Part shown: one piece after another, positions 26,091-37,565 of the stretch
How positions within the stretch are numbered: the stretch's first letter is position 1
Layout: each line of letters begins with the position of its first letter
Source: JADCGM01 sp943370355
GTDB lineage: Bacteria > Pseudomonadota > Alphaproteobacteria > Sphingomonadales > Sphingomonadaceae
Assembly (NCBI GenBank): GCA_943370355.1
Contig: CALRQP020000003.1
Span: 1 to 64,000 of the forward strand
DNA length: 64,000 nucleotides
Direction: 5' to 3'
Made by a program: the position numbers and the translations under genes
Notes under the pieces: generated by a model
Database searches by the model: none
What the model saw: only the letters and a program-made list of their open reading frames with translations
Told to the model about the DNA's origin: nothing

Positions 26091-26645
26091 ATGTCCGTGA
26101 TGAACGACCGCTGGATTCGCGAACGCGCGCTCGCCGACGGCATGATCGAGCCGTTCGAGGACCGGCAGAAGCGCGACGGCTGCATCAGTTACGGCCTGTC
26201 GTCCTACGGCTATGATGCGCGGGTCGCGCCCGAGTTCAAGATCTTCACCAATGTCGATTCGCAGATCGTCGACCCGAAGGACTTCTCGCCGACGTCGTTT
26301 GTCGATCGTACCACCGATGTCTGCGTGATCCCGCCGAACAGCTTCGCGCTCGCCCGCACGGTCGAATATTTCCGCATCCCGCGCGACGTGTTGGTCATCT
26401 GCCTCGGCAAGTCGACCTATGCGCGCTGCGGCATCATCGTGAACGTGACGCCGCTCGAACCCGGCTGGGAGGGGCATGTCACGCTCGAATTCTCCAACAC
26501 CACGCCGCTGCCCGCGAAAATCTACGCGAACGAAGGTGCGTGCCAGTTCCTGTTCCTGCAAGGCAACGAACCCTGCGAAGTCAGCTATGCCGACCGTGCG
26601 GGCAAATATATGGGCCAGCGCGGCGTGACGTTGCCGCGGTTGTAG
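26091..26645 (+). CDS. dcd: dCTP deaminase
   Basis: 184-residue trimeric enzyme that deaminates dCTP to dUTP in the thymidylate pathway. The signature is complete: ISYGLSSYGYDARVAPEFKI, the nucleotide-binding LGKSTYARCGIIVNVTPLEP and GWEGHVTLEFSN with the catalytic Glu, and QFLFL near the end. No dUTPase fusion. The ATG lies 15 bases after UPF0262 in the same operon. The following GIY-YIG gene starts 9 bases after the dcd stop but has a clearly different base composition. Confidence 0.95.
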   Translation: MSVMNDRWIRERALADGMIEPFEDRQKRDGCISYGLSSYGYDARVAPEFKIFTNVDSQIVDPKDFSPTSFVDRTTDVCVIPPNSFALARTVEYFRIPRDVLVICLGKSTYARCGIIVNVTPLEPGWEGHVTLEFSNTTPLPAKIYANEGACQFLFLQGNEPCEVSYADRAGKYMGQRGVTLPRL

Positions 26646-26654
26646 GAGGGGCGT

Positions 26655-27113
26655 TTGAACGAGAAATTCGCACAGGTAACTGACTTGATACCGGCTCTTT
26701 TCGATCAACTAGCGTCGTCACCGACTTTTTATGAAAAGGGGACCGTTGGACAAAAAGGACGCGCTGGCATCTATGTCTTTTTTGAACATGATGTGCCTGT
26801 ACATGTTGGGCGAACCCGAAACCTACAGGGACGGCTCCGTGGCCACACGTCACTAAGCCACTATTCCGCTTCGTTCGCGTTCAAACGAACTCGTCGCGCT
26901 CTAGGGCAGCTTGCCAGCTACAAACCGGAGCGCTCACGATCCGCGTTGGCTATCGATGATGTTTTCCGTCCTGAGTTTCACCGCCACGTCGGTCTCGTTC
27001 GCAAAATGGGCGTCAAATTTATCGAAGTTAAGGACCCAGTGGTCCAGTACCTACTCGAACTATACGCACACATGGAATATGACTTGGCGTTAGACGAGTT
27101 TGACACTCACTGA
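26655..27113 (+). CDS. GIY-YIG fold protein, AT-richer than its neighbours
   Basis: 152 residues. The central part matches the GIY-YIG nuclease core: RAGIYVFFEHDVPVHVGRTR (GIY at 38-40; HVG in place of YIG at 50-52) and NLQGRLRGHTS with the expected Arg (R60). A Glu in the last helix (LYAHMEYDLALDEF) could complete the site. Around this core is a short N-terminal helix and a C-terminal extension. The TTG start at 26655 is supported by AGGAGG five bases upstream. Base composition drops: a hand count gives 47 percent GC at 26701-26760 against 65 percent at 26461-26520 in dcd. Role unknown; the next gene is a Phd-like antitoxin, so a nuclease-type toxin or a defence component is possible but unproven. 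Confidence 0.7.
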   Translation: MNEKFAQVTDLIPALFDQLASSPTFYEKGTVGQKGRAGIYVFFEHDVPVHVGRTRNLQGRLRGHTSLSHYSASFAFKRTRRALGQLASYKPERSRSALAIDDVFRPEFHRHVGLVRKMGVKFIEVKDPVVQYLLELYAHMEYDLALDEFDTH

Positions 27114-27131
27114 GATCAAATAGGTGTGCGG

Positions 27132-27302
27132 ATGTCGGATCAGTTCGTGATCTATGACGTGCATGAAGCTGCGCTGCTGCTTGAGGAACTCCTTGTGCGG
27201 GTGGATTCTGGCGAGCGAATTCGCATCTCGCGTCAAGACGGAGCGTTGATAGAACTTTCAACGATACCAGCGTCGCCTCGCAAGCCAATGCGTCCCGGCT
27301 GA
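27132..27302 (+). CDS. Phd/YefM-like antitoxin, short (56 residues)
   Basis: Read directly from the sequence: MSDQFVIYDVHEAALLLEEL, then LVRVDSGERIRISRQDGALI and a short tail ending PRKPMRPG. The pattern YDVHEA...LLERVxxGExIxISRxGxPxx is that of the DNA-binding half of Phd antitoxins (prevent-host-death family). It lies 18 bases after the GIY-YIG gene. No Doc, VapC or RelE toxin follows: murA starts 38 bases later. It may pair with the GIY-YIG protein or be a remnant. The AGGTGTGCGG upstream is a weak ribosome-binding site. Confidence 0.65.
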   Translation: MSDQFVIYDVHEAALLLEELLVRVDSGERIRISRQDGALIELSTIPASPRKPMRPG

Positions 27303-27340
27303 CGCTGGCGCTCGTTCCGCTCCCGCGCTAACACCGGCTC

Positions 27341-28627
27341 ATGGACCAAATCCGCATTCGCGGCGGCAACCCGCTCGCTGGCAAAATTCACATTTCCGGG
27401 GCGAAGAACGCGGTGCTCACGCTGATGCCGTGCGCGCTGCTGACCGATGAGCCGCTGACGCTCAGGAACCTGCCGCGCCTCGCCGATGTCGACACGTTCG
27501 GGCATCTGCTCAACGGGCATGGCGTCTCGACGATGATCGAGGGTTCGCGGCCCGAGGAGTTCGGGCGGGTCATCACGATGCGCGCCAACCGCATCACCTC
27601 GACGGTCGCGCCCTATGACATCGTTCGCAAGATGCGTGCGTCCATCCTCGTGCTCGGGCCGCTGCTGGCGCGCGCGGGCGAGGCGACGGTGTCGTTGCCC
27701 GGCGGCTGTGCGATCGGCAACCGGCCGATCGACCTGCATCTGAAGGGTCTTGAGCATCTGGGCGCGGAGATTGAACTGGCGGCCGGCTATGTGAAGGCGA
27801 CAGCGCCGAAGGGCGGTCGATTGAAGGGCGGGCGCATCACCTTTCCGACCGTCTCGGTCGGCGCGACCGAGAATGTGTTGATGGCGGCGACGCTGGCTGA
27901 CGGCGAGACAGTCATCGAGAATGCGGCGCGCGAACCGGAGATCGTCGACCTTGCGCGCTGCCTTGTCGCCATGGGGGCCGACATCAGTGGCATCGGCTCC
28001 GAGCGGCTGGTCATCCAGGGCAAGGAGCGGCTCCACGGCGCGACCTATGCCGTGATGCCCGACCGCATCGAAACCGGCAGCTACGCCTGCGCTGCGGCGA
28101 TTATGGGCGGCGATCTCGAACTGGTCGGCGCGCGCGTCGAAGAGCTTGGTGCGGTGCTTGAGTCGCTCGCGGAAGCCGGTGTCGAGGTCAGCGCCACCCC
28201 GAATGGCCTGCGCGTCCGCCGCACGGGCAAGCTGCACGGCATCAATGTCTCGACCTCGCCCTATCCGGGCTTCCCGACCGACATGCAGGCGCAATTCATG
28301 GCGATGCTGGCGCTCGCCGATGGCACCAGCCTGCTCACCGAGACGATCTTCGAAAACCGCTACATGCATGTGCCGGAACTGGCGCGGATGGGGGCGGACA
28401 TCACCGTACGTGGCCGGTCGGCGGTGGTGCGGGGCGTTGCGGGCCTCGTCGGTGCGCCGGTTATGGCGACCGATCTTCGCGCCTCGATGAGCCTTGTACT
28501 TGCCGGTCTTGCCGCAAAGGGCGAGACGGTGGTCAATCGCGTCTATCATCTCGACCGCGGCTATGAGCGGCTTGAGGAGAAGCTATCGGCGGTCGGTGCG
28601 GATATCGAACGCGTCTCCGACGGTTGA
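27341..28627 (+). CDS. murA: UDP-N-acetylglucosamine 1-carboxyvinyltransferase
   Basis: First committed enzyme of peptidoglycan synthesis, transferring enolpyruvate from phosphoenolpyruvate to UDP-GlcNAc. The 428-residue protein has the inside-out alpha/beta barrel signatures: GKIHISGAKNAVLTLMPCAL with the active-site Lys, and the catalytic cysteine C123 in PGGCAIGNRPIDLHLKGLEH, the target of fosfomycin. This is a normal, complete MurA. The ATG at 27341 has little Shine-Dalgarno, but the frame and N-terminus fit the family. It is followed after 7 bases by DUF2948, a common alphaproteobacterial pair. Confidence 0.96.
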   Translation: MDQIRIRGGNPLAGKIHISGAKNAVLTLMPCALLTDEPLTLRNLPRLADVDTFGHLLNGHGVSTMIEGSRPEEFGRVITMRANRITSTVAPYDIVRKMRASILVLGPLLARAGEATVSLPGGCAIGNRPIDLHLKGLEHLGAEIELAAGYVKATAPKGGRLKGGRITFPTVSVGATENVLMAATLADGETVIENAAREPEIVDLARCLVAMGADISGIGSERLVIQGKERLHGATYAVMPDRIETGSYACAAAIMGGDLELVGARVEELGAVLESLAEAGVEVSATPNGLRVRRTGKLHGINVSTSPYPGFPTDMQAQFMAMLALADGTSLLTETIFENRYMHVPELARMGADITVRGRSAVVRGVAGLVGAPVMATDLRASMSLVLAGLAAKGETVVNRVYHLDRGYERLEEKLSAVGADIERVSDG

Positions 28628-28634
28628 GCCGCAC

Positions 28635-29039
28635 ATGACCGAACGCCTCCACCTGATCGCCGCCGAAGCGGCTGATGTGCCCATCCTGTCGTCGCTGCTG
28701 CAAGACGCAGCGGTGCGCGTTGCCGATATTGGCTATGACGTGAAAGCTCGGCGCTTTGCATTGGTCGGGAACCGCTATCGCTGGGAAGCGAAGGACAAGT
28801 CGCGGGTGCGGTGTGCACTCGCCGTCGGGAGCGTCCTGCGCCTGCAGCGCAAGGACTGGCCACTCGATCCTGGCGCAATCCTGAACCTCCTCGCTGTCCG
28901 GCTGGATGGCGACACGCTCACTCTCGATTTTGCCGGCGGGCCGTCACTGCGTGTGGATATCGAGGCGGTGGATGTGCTGCTCGACGATCTGACCGGGCCT
29001 TGGGGCACGCGCCGCCGTCCCGATCACGCCGACGGCTGA
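28635..29039 (+). CDS. DUF2948 family protein
   Basis: 134 residues, single domain. The conserved pattern (LHLIAAEAADVPILSSLLQD; FALVGNRYRWE; GAILNLLAVRL; VDIEAVDVLLDDLTGPW) matches DUF2948, found across alphaproteobacteria downstream of murA. No function known. Its 3' end overlaps the convergent flippase gene by 16 bases, so it has no room for a terminator of its own. Confidence 0.85.
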   Translation: MTERLHLIAAEAADVPILSSLLQDAAVRVADIGYDVKARRFALVGNRYRWEAKDKSRVRCALAVGSVLRLQRKDWPLDPGAILNLLAVRLDGDTLTLDFAGGPSLRVDIEAVDVLLDDLTGPWGTRRRPDHADG

Positions 29040-30505
29040 GCGCTTTTCAGCAGGCCGCCACGCCGGAACAGGATGCGGTCGGCGGGTCGGAAGCCGCGAT
29101 ACCAGATGATTGCGCCATAGATGGCGAGGATTGCCGGTATGCCGGCTGCGATCTGCCACAGATCGGGCAGCCGCCGCACGATCAGCCCCAAGGCAATCGC
29201 GCCAAGCGAGGCCGGAATCAGTGCGGCTCTCACGCCTGCGACCGGTGCGCCAAGTTCGCGGTGAAGTAGGCGGGCTTTAAGCACCGACCCGAGCGTCAAC
29301 GCGAGTGCCAGCCCAAGTGCGGCGCCTTCGCCGCCGAAATTCGCCGCCAAGACGACGGTGACAGCGGCCTGAAAGCCGATCATGACCAGAGACAGCCACA
29401 GATTCTGCGTCGGATTGGTATAGACGAGCGCTGCCTCCGACACCGCTGCGGTGGCCGCCAGCACCTCGGCTGCCAGCAGCAGCGCGAGAATCGTTTCCCC
29501 GCCCGCAAAATCCTTGCCGACGAGCCGCAGCACCGCCTCGCCCGGCATGCCAAGCGCCAGCGCTACGCAAAGCTGTGCGGCAATGATCCAGAAGCCGACC
29601 TGCCGGACATGCCCGGCCATTGCGGCGCGGTCGCCTGCGACAAGGCTGTTGGACAGCATCGGCCCCAGTACCGGATCGAAGCTGGTCTTGAGCTTCTGCG
29701 GCAGCGAGGCGACCTGCTGCGCCACATAATAGACGCCGGTGACCTCCGGGGGCGCGAAAATGCCGAGGATGAACAGGTCGAGGCGGCGCGATCCCCATTC
29801 GATGGCATCGGCACCGGCGAGCGGCACATTTGCCCGGGCCAGCGCTGCCAGCCGTTCCGGGTGCGGCCGCCAGCCATGCGGGATGCCAAAGGTGCGGATG
29901 CACGGAATGATCGACGCTGCGAAGGCCGCGAGCATCGACACGACATAGGCAATGATCAGCCCGTCGCGCTTGAAGAAGGTGAACGCCAAGACGGTCGCGA
30001 CGATGGTCAGCACCCAGGGTTCGATGATCGAGCGAGCGCGCACCTGCGCCGCGATATTCTGCTTATAAGCGAGCGCTGCCAGGCTGACGTCGGACCCGAC
30101 GATCGCCAGCGCGATGAGCGGAAAGGCCTGGTCGATGCCAGTCACGAAGCTGTTGGGAAAGACGAGCTTCGGGAAGACCGCCAACAGGCCTGCGCCTGCG
30201 GCTGCCAGGATCCAGCCCAGCACCAGCGCATCCCAGACGACATGGGCATGCGGCTGGTCTGTGTTGGCGAGCGCCGCCGCCATGCCGCGTTTGAGGCCTA
30301 GTGTCGCGAGCTGTGCGGTCAGTTCGACGACAAGGATGGCGTAAGCGAAGCGGCCCAGAGTCGAAGCGCCATACATCTGCCCGGCGATGAACAGGAACGG
30401 CAGCCGCGCCGCGAGCCGCAGAAGAAAGCCGCCGAAACTGGTGCGCCCGCCTTTGGCGAGCGCGGCGATATCGGCCTGATTTTCGGGGATTGGGGGCGCG
30501 GGCAA
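29024..30505 (-). CDS. Polysaccharide (oligosaccharide) flippase family membrane protein
   Basis: 493 residues with about 12-14 membrane segments typical of the MOP/Wzx superfamily (e.g. FGGFLLRLAARLPFLFIAGQ, VLGWILAAAGAGLLAVFPKL, LGSVLKARLLHREL before the last segments). The family moves lipid-linked sugars across the inner membrane. There are no sugar-biosynthesis or glycosyltransferase genes beside it, so the substrate is open. A TTG start at 30505 is chosen because no ATG lies near the beginning of the conserved part; AGAGGG is about 10 bases upstream. Convergent with DUF2948 (16-base overlap). Confidence 0.8.
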   Translation of the reverse strand: MPAPPIPENQADIAALAKGGRTSFGGFLLRLAARLPFLFIAGQMYGASTLGRFAYAILVVELTAQLATLGLKRGMAAALANTDQPHAHVVWDALVLGWILAAAGAGLLAVFPKLVFPNSFVTGIDQAFPLIALAIVGSDVSLAALAYKQNIAAQVRARSIIEPWVLTIVATVLAFTFFKRDGLIIAYVVSMLAAFAASIIPCIRTFGIPHGWRPHPERLAALARANVPLAGADAIEWGSRRLDLFILGIFAPPEVTGVYYVAQQVASLPQKLKTSFDPVLGPMLSNSLVAGDRAAMAGHVRQVGFWIIAAQLCVALALGMPGEAVLRLVGKDFAGGETILALLLAAEVLAATAAVSEAALVYTNPTQNLWLSLVMIGFQAAVTVVLAANFGGEGAALGLALALTLGSVLKARLLHRELGAPVAGVRAALIPASLGAIALGLIVRRLPDLWQIAAGIPAILAIYGAIIWYRGFRPADRILFRRGGLLKSAQPSA

Positions 30506-30532
30506 GGTCTGCGCCCTCTACACGCTCTGCTG

Positions 30533-30784
30533 TTAGATGGCGAGACTGGCGAGCAGCGGATCGTCAGCCGGGGTGTGGCGGTTGCGGTTGACGACCATGA
30601 GGTCGTGCAGCTTGCGGATCGCGGTGCTGCCCGTGCGGGTACACAGCGCGGGAACCAGTCCGTGAATGAAACAGGCCAGCCCGCCCTTGATCATGACGGC
30701 GCCGAAGCTCCACGACATGCCCATATGCTCGGTATAGCTTTCGCCGACCGAGGCGGGATGGTCGGTAAAGATCGCGCGCATCAT
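30533..30784 (-). CDS. DUF6356 family small protein
   Basis: 83 residues resembling DUF6356, a family frequent in Sphingomonadales: MMRAIFTDHPASVGESYTEH near the start, then a hydrophobic middle (MSWSFGAVMIKGGLACFIHG) that probably inserts into the membrane, and a polar C-terminus (KLHDLMVVNRNRH). Function unknown. ATG at 30784 (or 30781) with GGGGAG upstream. It is divergent from imuA; the LexA operator lies in the 106-base gap between them, nearer imuA. Confidence 0.78.
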   Translation of the reverse strand: MMRAIFTDHPASVGESYTEHMGMSWSFGAVMIKGGLACFIHGLVPALCTRTGSTAIRKLHDLMVVNRNRHTPADDPLLASLAI

Positions 30785-30852
30785 GTTCGGGCTCCCCACA
30801 GGTTCGCCGCCACCTTAGCGAAATTGTCCGACTCCGCCAACAGCAGCAACGG

Positions 30853-30888
30853 TTGACTCGGCAGGCCGCAAGAGAACAAAATGCGAAC
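30853..30888 (+). promoter_or_regulatory. SOS promoter of imuA: -35, -10 and LexA operator
   Basis: GAACAAAATGCGAAC (30874-30888) is a perfect GAAC-N7-GAAC LexA box of the alphaproteobacterial type. A -35 TTGACT (30853-30858) and a -10 CAAAAT (30877-30882) with an 18-base spacer overlap it, so LexA would block polymerase. The predicted transcript start (about 30889) almost coincides with the imuA ATG at 30891, which would make the message leaderless. Confidence 0.8.
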
Positions 30889-30890
30889 AT

Positions 30891-31676
30891 ATGTCCGAGT
30901 CGGCTCCCTCTCTCGCCCGGTTGCGGCGGCGTCTGGCGCGTATTGAAGGCCGCAAGGCTGAGGATGCGCCGCGCCTGTTTGCGACGGGTCATGCGGAGGC
31001 CGACGCCTTTCTCGGCGGCGGGCTTGCGCTCGGTGCGCTGCATGAAATCCATGCGACTTGCGATGGCGATGCAAGCGCGGGCGCAGGCTTTGCCGCACTT
31101 CTGGCGCTGCGGGGCGGCGCGAGGAAGGCGATGACGATCTGGCTGCGTACCGACGCGGCCATGCGGCGTTCGGGCTGGCTGCACGCGCCGGGACTTGTGG
31201 ATCTTGGTTTTGATCCGGCGCAGCTCGTGCTCGGCCTAGCCAAGGACGATACCGCGCTGCTGCGCTCGGCGTCCGATGCGGCGCGTTGTGCAGGCCTCGG
31301 CATGCTCATCGTCGAATGCTGGGGCAATCCGCGCGCGCTCGACCTGACCGCCAGCCGCCGCCTCGTGCTGGCGGCGGAAACTTCAGGGGTGACCTTGCTG
31401 CTGTTGCGTATGGAGGCGCGTCTCGACGTCAGTGCGGCCGAGACGCGCTGGCGGGTGGCCGCCGCGCCGTCGCTGGCGCTGGAAGCCGATGCGCCGGGCC
31501 ATCCGGTGTTCGATGTCGAATTGTTGCGCCGTCGTGCCGGCCCATCCGGGCCGGTCTGGCGCATGGAGTGGTGCCGTGACGACCGAATCTTCCGCGACCC
31601 GGCGCTATCTGGCGCTGTGGTTTCCCTTTCTGCCGGCGGATCGCTGGCAGCTCCGGGGCTGCGCCGCACGGCCTGA
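30891..31676 (+). CDS. imuA: ImuA, SOS mutagenesis cassette protein (RecA/SulA-like)
   Basis: 261 residues of the ImuA (SulA/RecA-like) family, which together with ImuB and DnaE2 carries out damage-induced mutagenesis in bacteria lacking Pol V. The N-terminal part (LRRRLARIEGRKAEDAPRLF, then FLGGGLALGALHEIHA) resembles RecA, but the Walker A P-loop is replaced, so no ATP binding is expected from the motif alone. The ATG is two bases after the LexA box, and no Shine-Dalgarno is visible. The gene overlaps imuB by 101 bases in another frame. Confidence 0.88.
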   Translation: MSESAPSLARLRRRLARIEGRKAEDAPRLFATGHAEADAFLGGGLALGALHEIHATCDGDASAGAGFAALLALRGGARKAMTIWLRTDAAMRRSGWLHAPGLVDLGFDPAQLVLGLAKDDTALLRSASDAARCAGLGMLIVECWGNPRALDLTASRRLVLAAETSGVTLLLLRMEARLDVSAAETRWRVAAAPSLALEADAPGHPVFDVELLRRRAGPSGPVWRMEWCRDDRIFRDPALSGAVVSLSAGGSLAAPGLRRTA

Positions 31677-33116
31677 CGAGCCGACGGTCTTCGTCGAACT
31701 GGTCAAGGGTGCGATGCGGCTGACGGCGGTCGATCCGGCGGCGCTGGCGCTTGGGCTGGAGCCGGGCCTCGGCCTTGCCGATGCGCGGGCGCGGGTGCCG
31801 GAGCTTGTTGTTCAGGACGCCGACCCGCATGCCGATCTCGACTGGCTGGCGCGGCTGTCCGACGGCTGCCTGCGCTACACGCCGCTCGTTGCGCTTGCCC
31901 CGCCTGCCGCGCTGATCCTCGACATCACCGGCTGCGCGCATCTGTTCGGCGGCGAAGCGCCGCTGGCCGACGATCTGACCGGACGGTTGGCGCGGCTCGG
32001 CATGACGGTGCGGCATGCGATGGCAAATACGCCCGACGCTGCGCAGGCGCTGGCCCGCTATCAGACTGCGCCGGCGGCCGACGAAGCGGCGGCAATCCGC
32101 CGGCTGCCGGTGGCGGCGCTGGGGCTGGAGCCAGACAGCGTGACTGCGCTGCGCCGCGCCGGGCTGAAAACCGTCGGCGATCTGACCAGCCGGCCGATGG
32201 CGGGCCTCGCGGCGCGCTTCGGGGCAGAAGCGGCGACGGCGGTGCGACGCCTGACCGGGGAAGCCGACAGCCCGCTGACCCCGCGCCGCGTCGCGCCGAT
32301 GCTCGTCGTCGAACGCCGCGTCCACGAGCCGATCGCCCGGACCGAGGATGCGCTGGCCGTGATCGCCGAACTGGCGGCTGAGGCGGGCGAGCGGCTGGAG
32401 GAACTGAAACAGGGCGGGCGCCGCTTCGAAATACTGTTCTTCCGCGTCGATGGCATCGTTCGCCGGCTGGCCGTCGAAACGGGCCTTGCGACGCGCGAGC
32501 CCGAAGCGGTGATGCGGCTGGTGCGTGAGCGGATCGCCACGCTCGATGATCCGCTCGACCCCGGCTTCGGCTTCGATCTCGTGCGGTTCGCCGTGCCCGT
32601 CGTCCAGCCGCTGGCTGCGACGCAGCTGACGCTGGAGGGCGGCAGTGTCGCCGAAACCGAAGTCGCGGCGCTGGTTGATCGGCTGGCGACGCGGATGGGC
32701 CGGGGCCGGGTGCGCCGCTTCGCGCCCGCCGACAGTCATATCCCCGAGCAAACGCAATTGCTGCTTCCCGCAGCCGATGTGCCAAAGCCTGCCACCTGGC
32801 CGGCGGCTGAGCCGGGCGAGCCGCCGCTGCGCCCGCTCCACCTGTTCGACCCGCCGCACCGCATCGCGGTGATGGCCGAGGTCCCCGACGGCCCGCCGCG
32901 CCGCTTCCGCTGGCGGCAGGCGCTCCATGAGGTGACGCGTTACGAGGGGCCGGAGCGCATCGCCGCCGAATGGTGGCGGCGGAAGGACAGCAAGGGCCTG
33001 ACGCGCGATTATTACCGTGTCGAGGATGTGCGGGGACGGCGGTTCTGGATCTTCCGCCACGGCCTCTATGGCGTCGAGAAAGCGGACCCCGGCTGGTATC
33101 TGCACGGGTTGTTCGC

Positions 33117-33120
<4 letters not shown>
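31576..33120 (+). CDS. imuB: ImuB, Y-family polymerase-like protein lacking the catalytic acids
   Basis: 514 residues of the DinP/Y-family relative that acts as a hub for DnaE2 and the beta clamp. The first palm motif, which in polymerases is D-x-D-x-F-F, reads LALWFPFLPADRW, and the SxDE motif is replaced by ILDITGCAHLFGGE, so it should not polymerise. The thumb/little-finger region (LPVAALGLEPDSVTALRRAG and RRVAPMLVVERRVHEP) is intact, with a C-terminal tail (YLHGLFA). The GTG at 31576 (GTGCC before it, GGAG about 8 bases up) lies inside imuA. The stop overlaps dnaE2 as ATGA. Confidence 0.88.
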
Positions 33121-36530
<3,410 letters not shown>

Positions 36531-36617
36531 GGCCGACGCGGCGAGGGGTAGGGCGGTTGTCAACGGGGCGCGCATGGGGCAAGTGCGCGCTGCATCATCC
36601 CAAGGCCGGAAACGCAC

Positions 36618-37565
36618 ATGGACAGGCTCATCACCATCATCGGCGGCTCGGGGTTCGTCGGCCGCTATGTCGTGCAGGAACTGGCAAAGACCGGCGCGCG
36701 GCTGCGCGTCGCCATCCGCGATCCGCAGACCGCGCTGTTCCTGAAGCCCTTGGGCGGCCTTGGGCAGATCCAGCTCATGCAGGCCGATATCCGCTCGCCC
36801 GCGTCGATGGCAGCGGCGTGCGACGGCGCGGATGCGGTGATCAATCTCGTCGGCATTCTCGACGAAAGCGGCGGCCAGAGCTTCGATGCGGTGCAGGCGA
36901 ACGGTGCAGCCAATGCGGCTCGCGCTGCTGCTGCAGCCGGCGCAACCGCCTTCGTGCAAATGTCGGCGATCGGTGCCGACGCGTCGAGTCCCGCCGCCTA
37001 TGCCCGCACCAAGGCTGAGGGCGAGGCGGCCGTGCGCGCCGCTTTCCCCGCCGCGACGATCCTGCGCCCATCGATAATCTTCGGACCCGAGGACGGCTTC
37101 ATCAACCGCTTCGCCGGCCTTGCGCGCCTGTTGCCGCTCGTGGTGCCGGTCATCGCGCCGAACACGCGCTTCCAGCCTGTCTATGTCGTCGATGTCGCGC
37201 AGGCCGTGGTCGCCGCGCTGTCCGGATCCGGTGGCCGCACGCTTGAACTCGGCGGGCCGAAATGCTGGACGATGCGCGACCTCAATGCCTGGATCCTGTC
37301 CGAGACGATGATCGATAAGCCGCTCATCGACGTGCCGGACGGCGTCGCTGCGCTGATGGCGAGCTTCAGTTTCCTGCCCGGCGCGCCGCTGACCAAGGAT
37401 CAATGGCGCATGCTCCAGTTGGATAATGTCGTGACCGGCCAAAACGGTCTCGCTCTGCTTGGCATCCGGCCGACGCCGCTCGAGGCGATCGCGCCTGCCT
37501 ATCTGGTCCGCTACCGCAAACATGGCCGGTTCAGCGGCGGCGAAGGCGCGCCCGGCCGCGCGTGA
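36618..37565 (+). CDS. NDUFA9-like NAD(P)-binding protein (complex I accessory/NmrA-type)
   Basis: 315 residues. A Rossmann N-terminus (LITIIGGSGFVGRYVVQELA) with the GGSGFVG nucleotide loop, then NLVGILDESGGQSFDAVQAN and QPVYVVDVAQAVVAALSGSG. These fit the atypical SDR group that contains the mitochondrial complex I subunit NDUFA9. Its bacterial role is not clear; quinone or complex I linked roles are suggested by homology only. ATG at 36618 is preceded by AAGGCCGG. The 3' end overlaps the polysaccharide deacetylase start by GTGA. Confidence 0.82.
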   Translation: MDRLITIIGGSGFVGRYVVQELAKTGARLRVAIRDPQTALFLKPLGGLGQIQLMQADIRSPASMAAACDGADAVINLVGILDESGGQSFDAVQANGAANAARAAAAAGATAFVQMSAIGADASSPAAYARTKAEGEAAVRAAFPAATILRPSIIFGPEDGFINRFAGLARLLPLVVPVIAPNTRFQPVYVVDVAQAVVAALSGSGGRTLELGGPKCWTMRDLNAWILSETMIDKPLIDVPDGVAALMASFSFLPGAPLTKDQWRMLQLDNVVTGQNGLALLGIRPTPLEAIAPAYLVRYRKHGRFSGGEGAPGRA

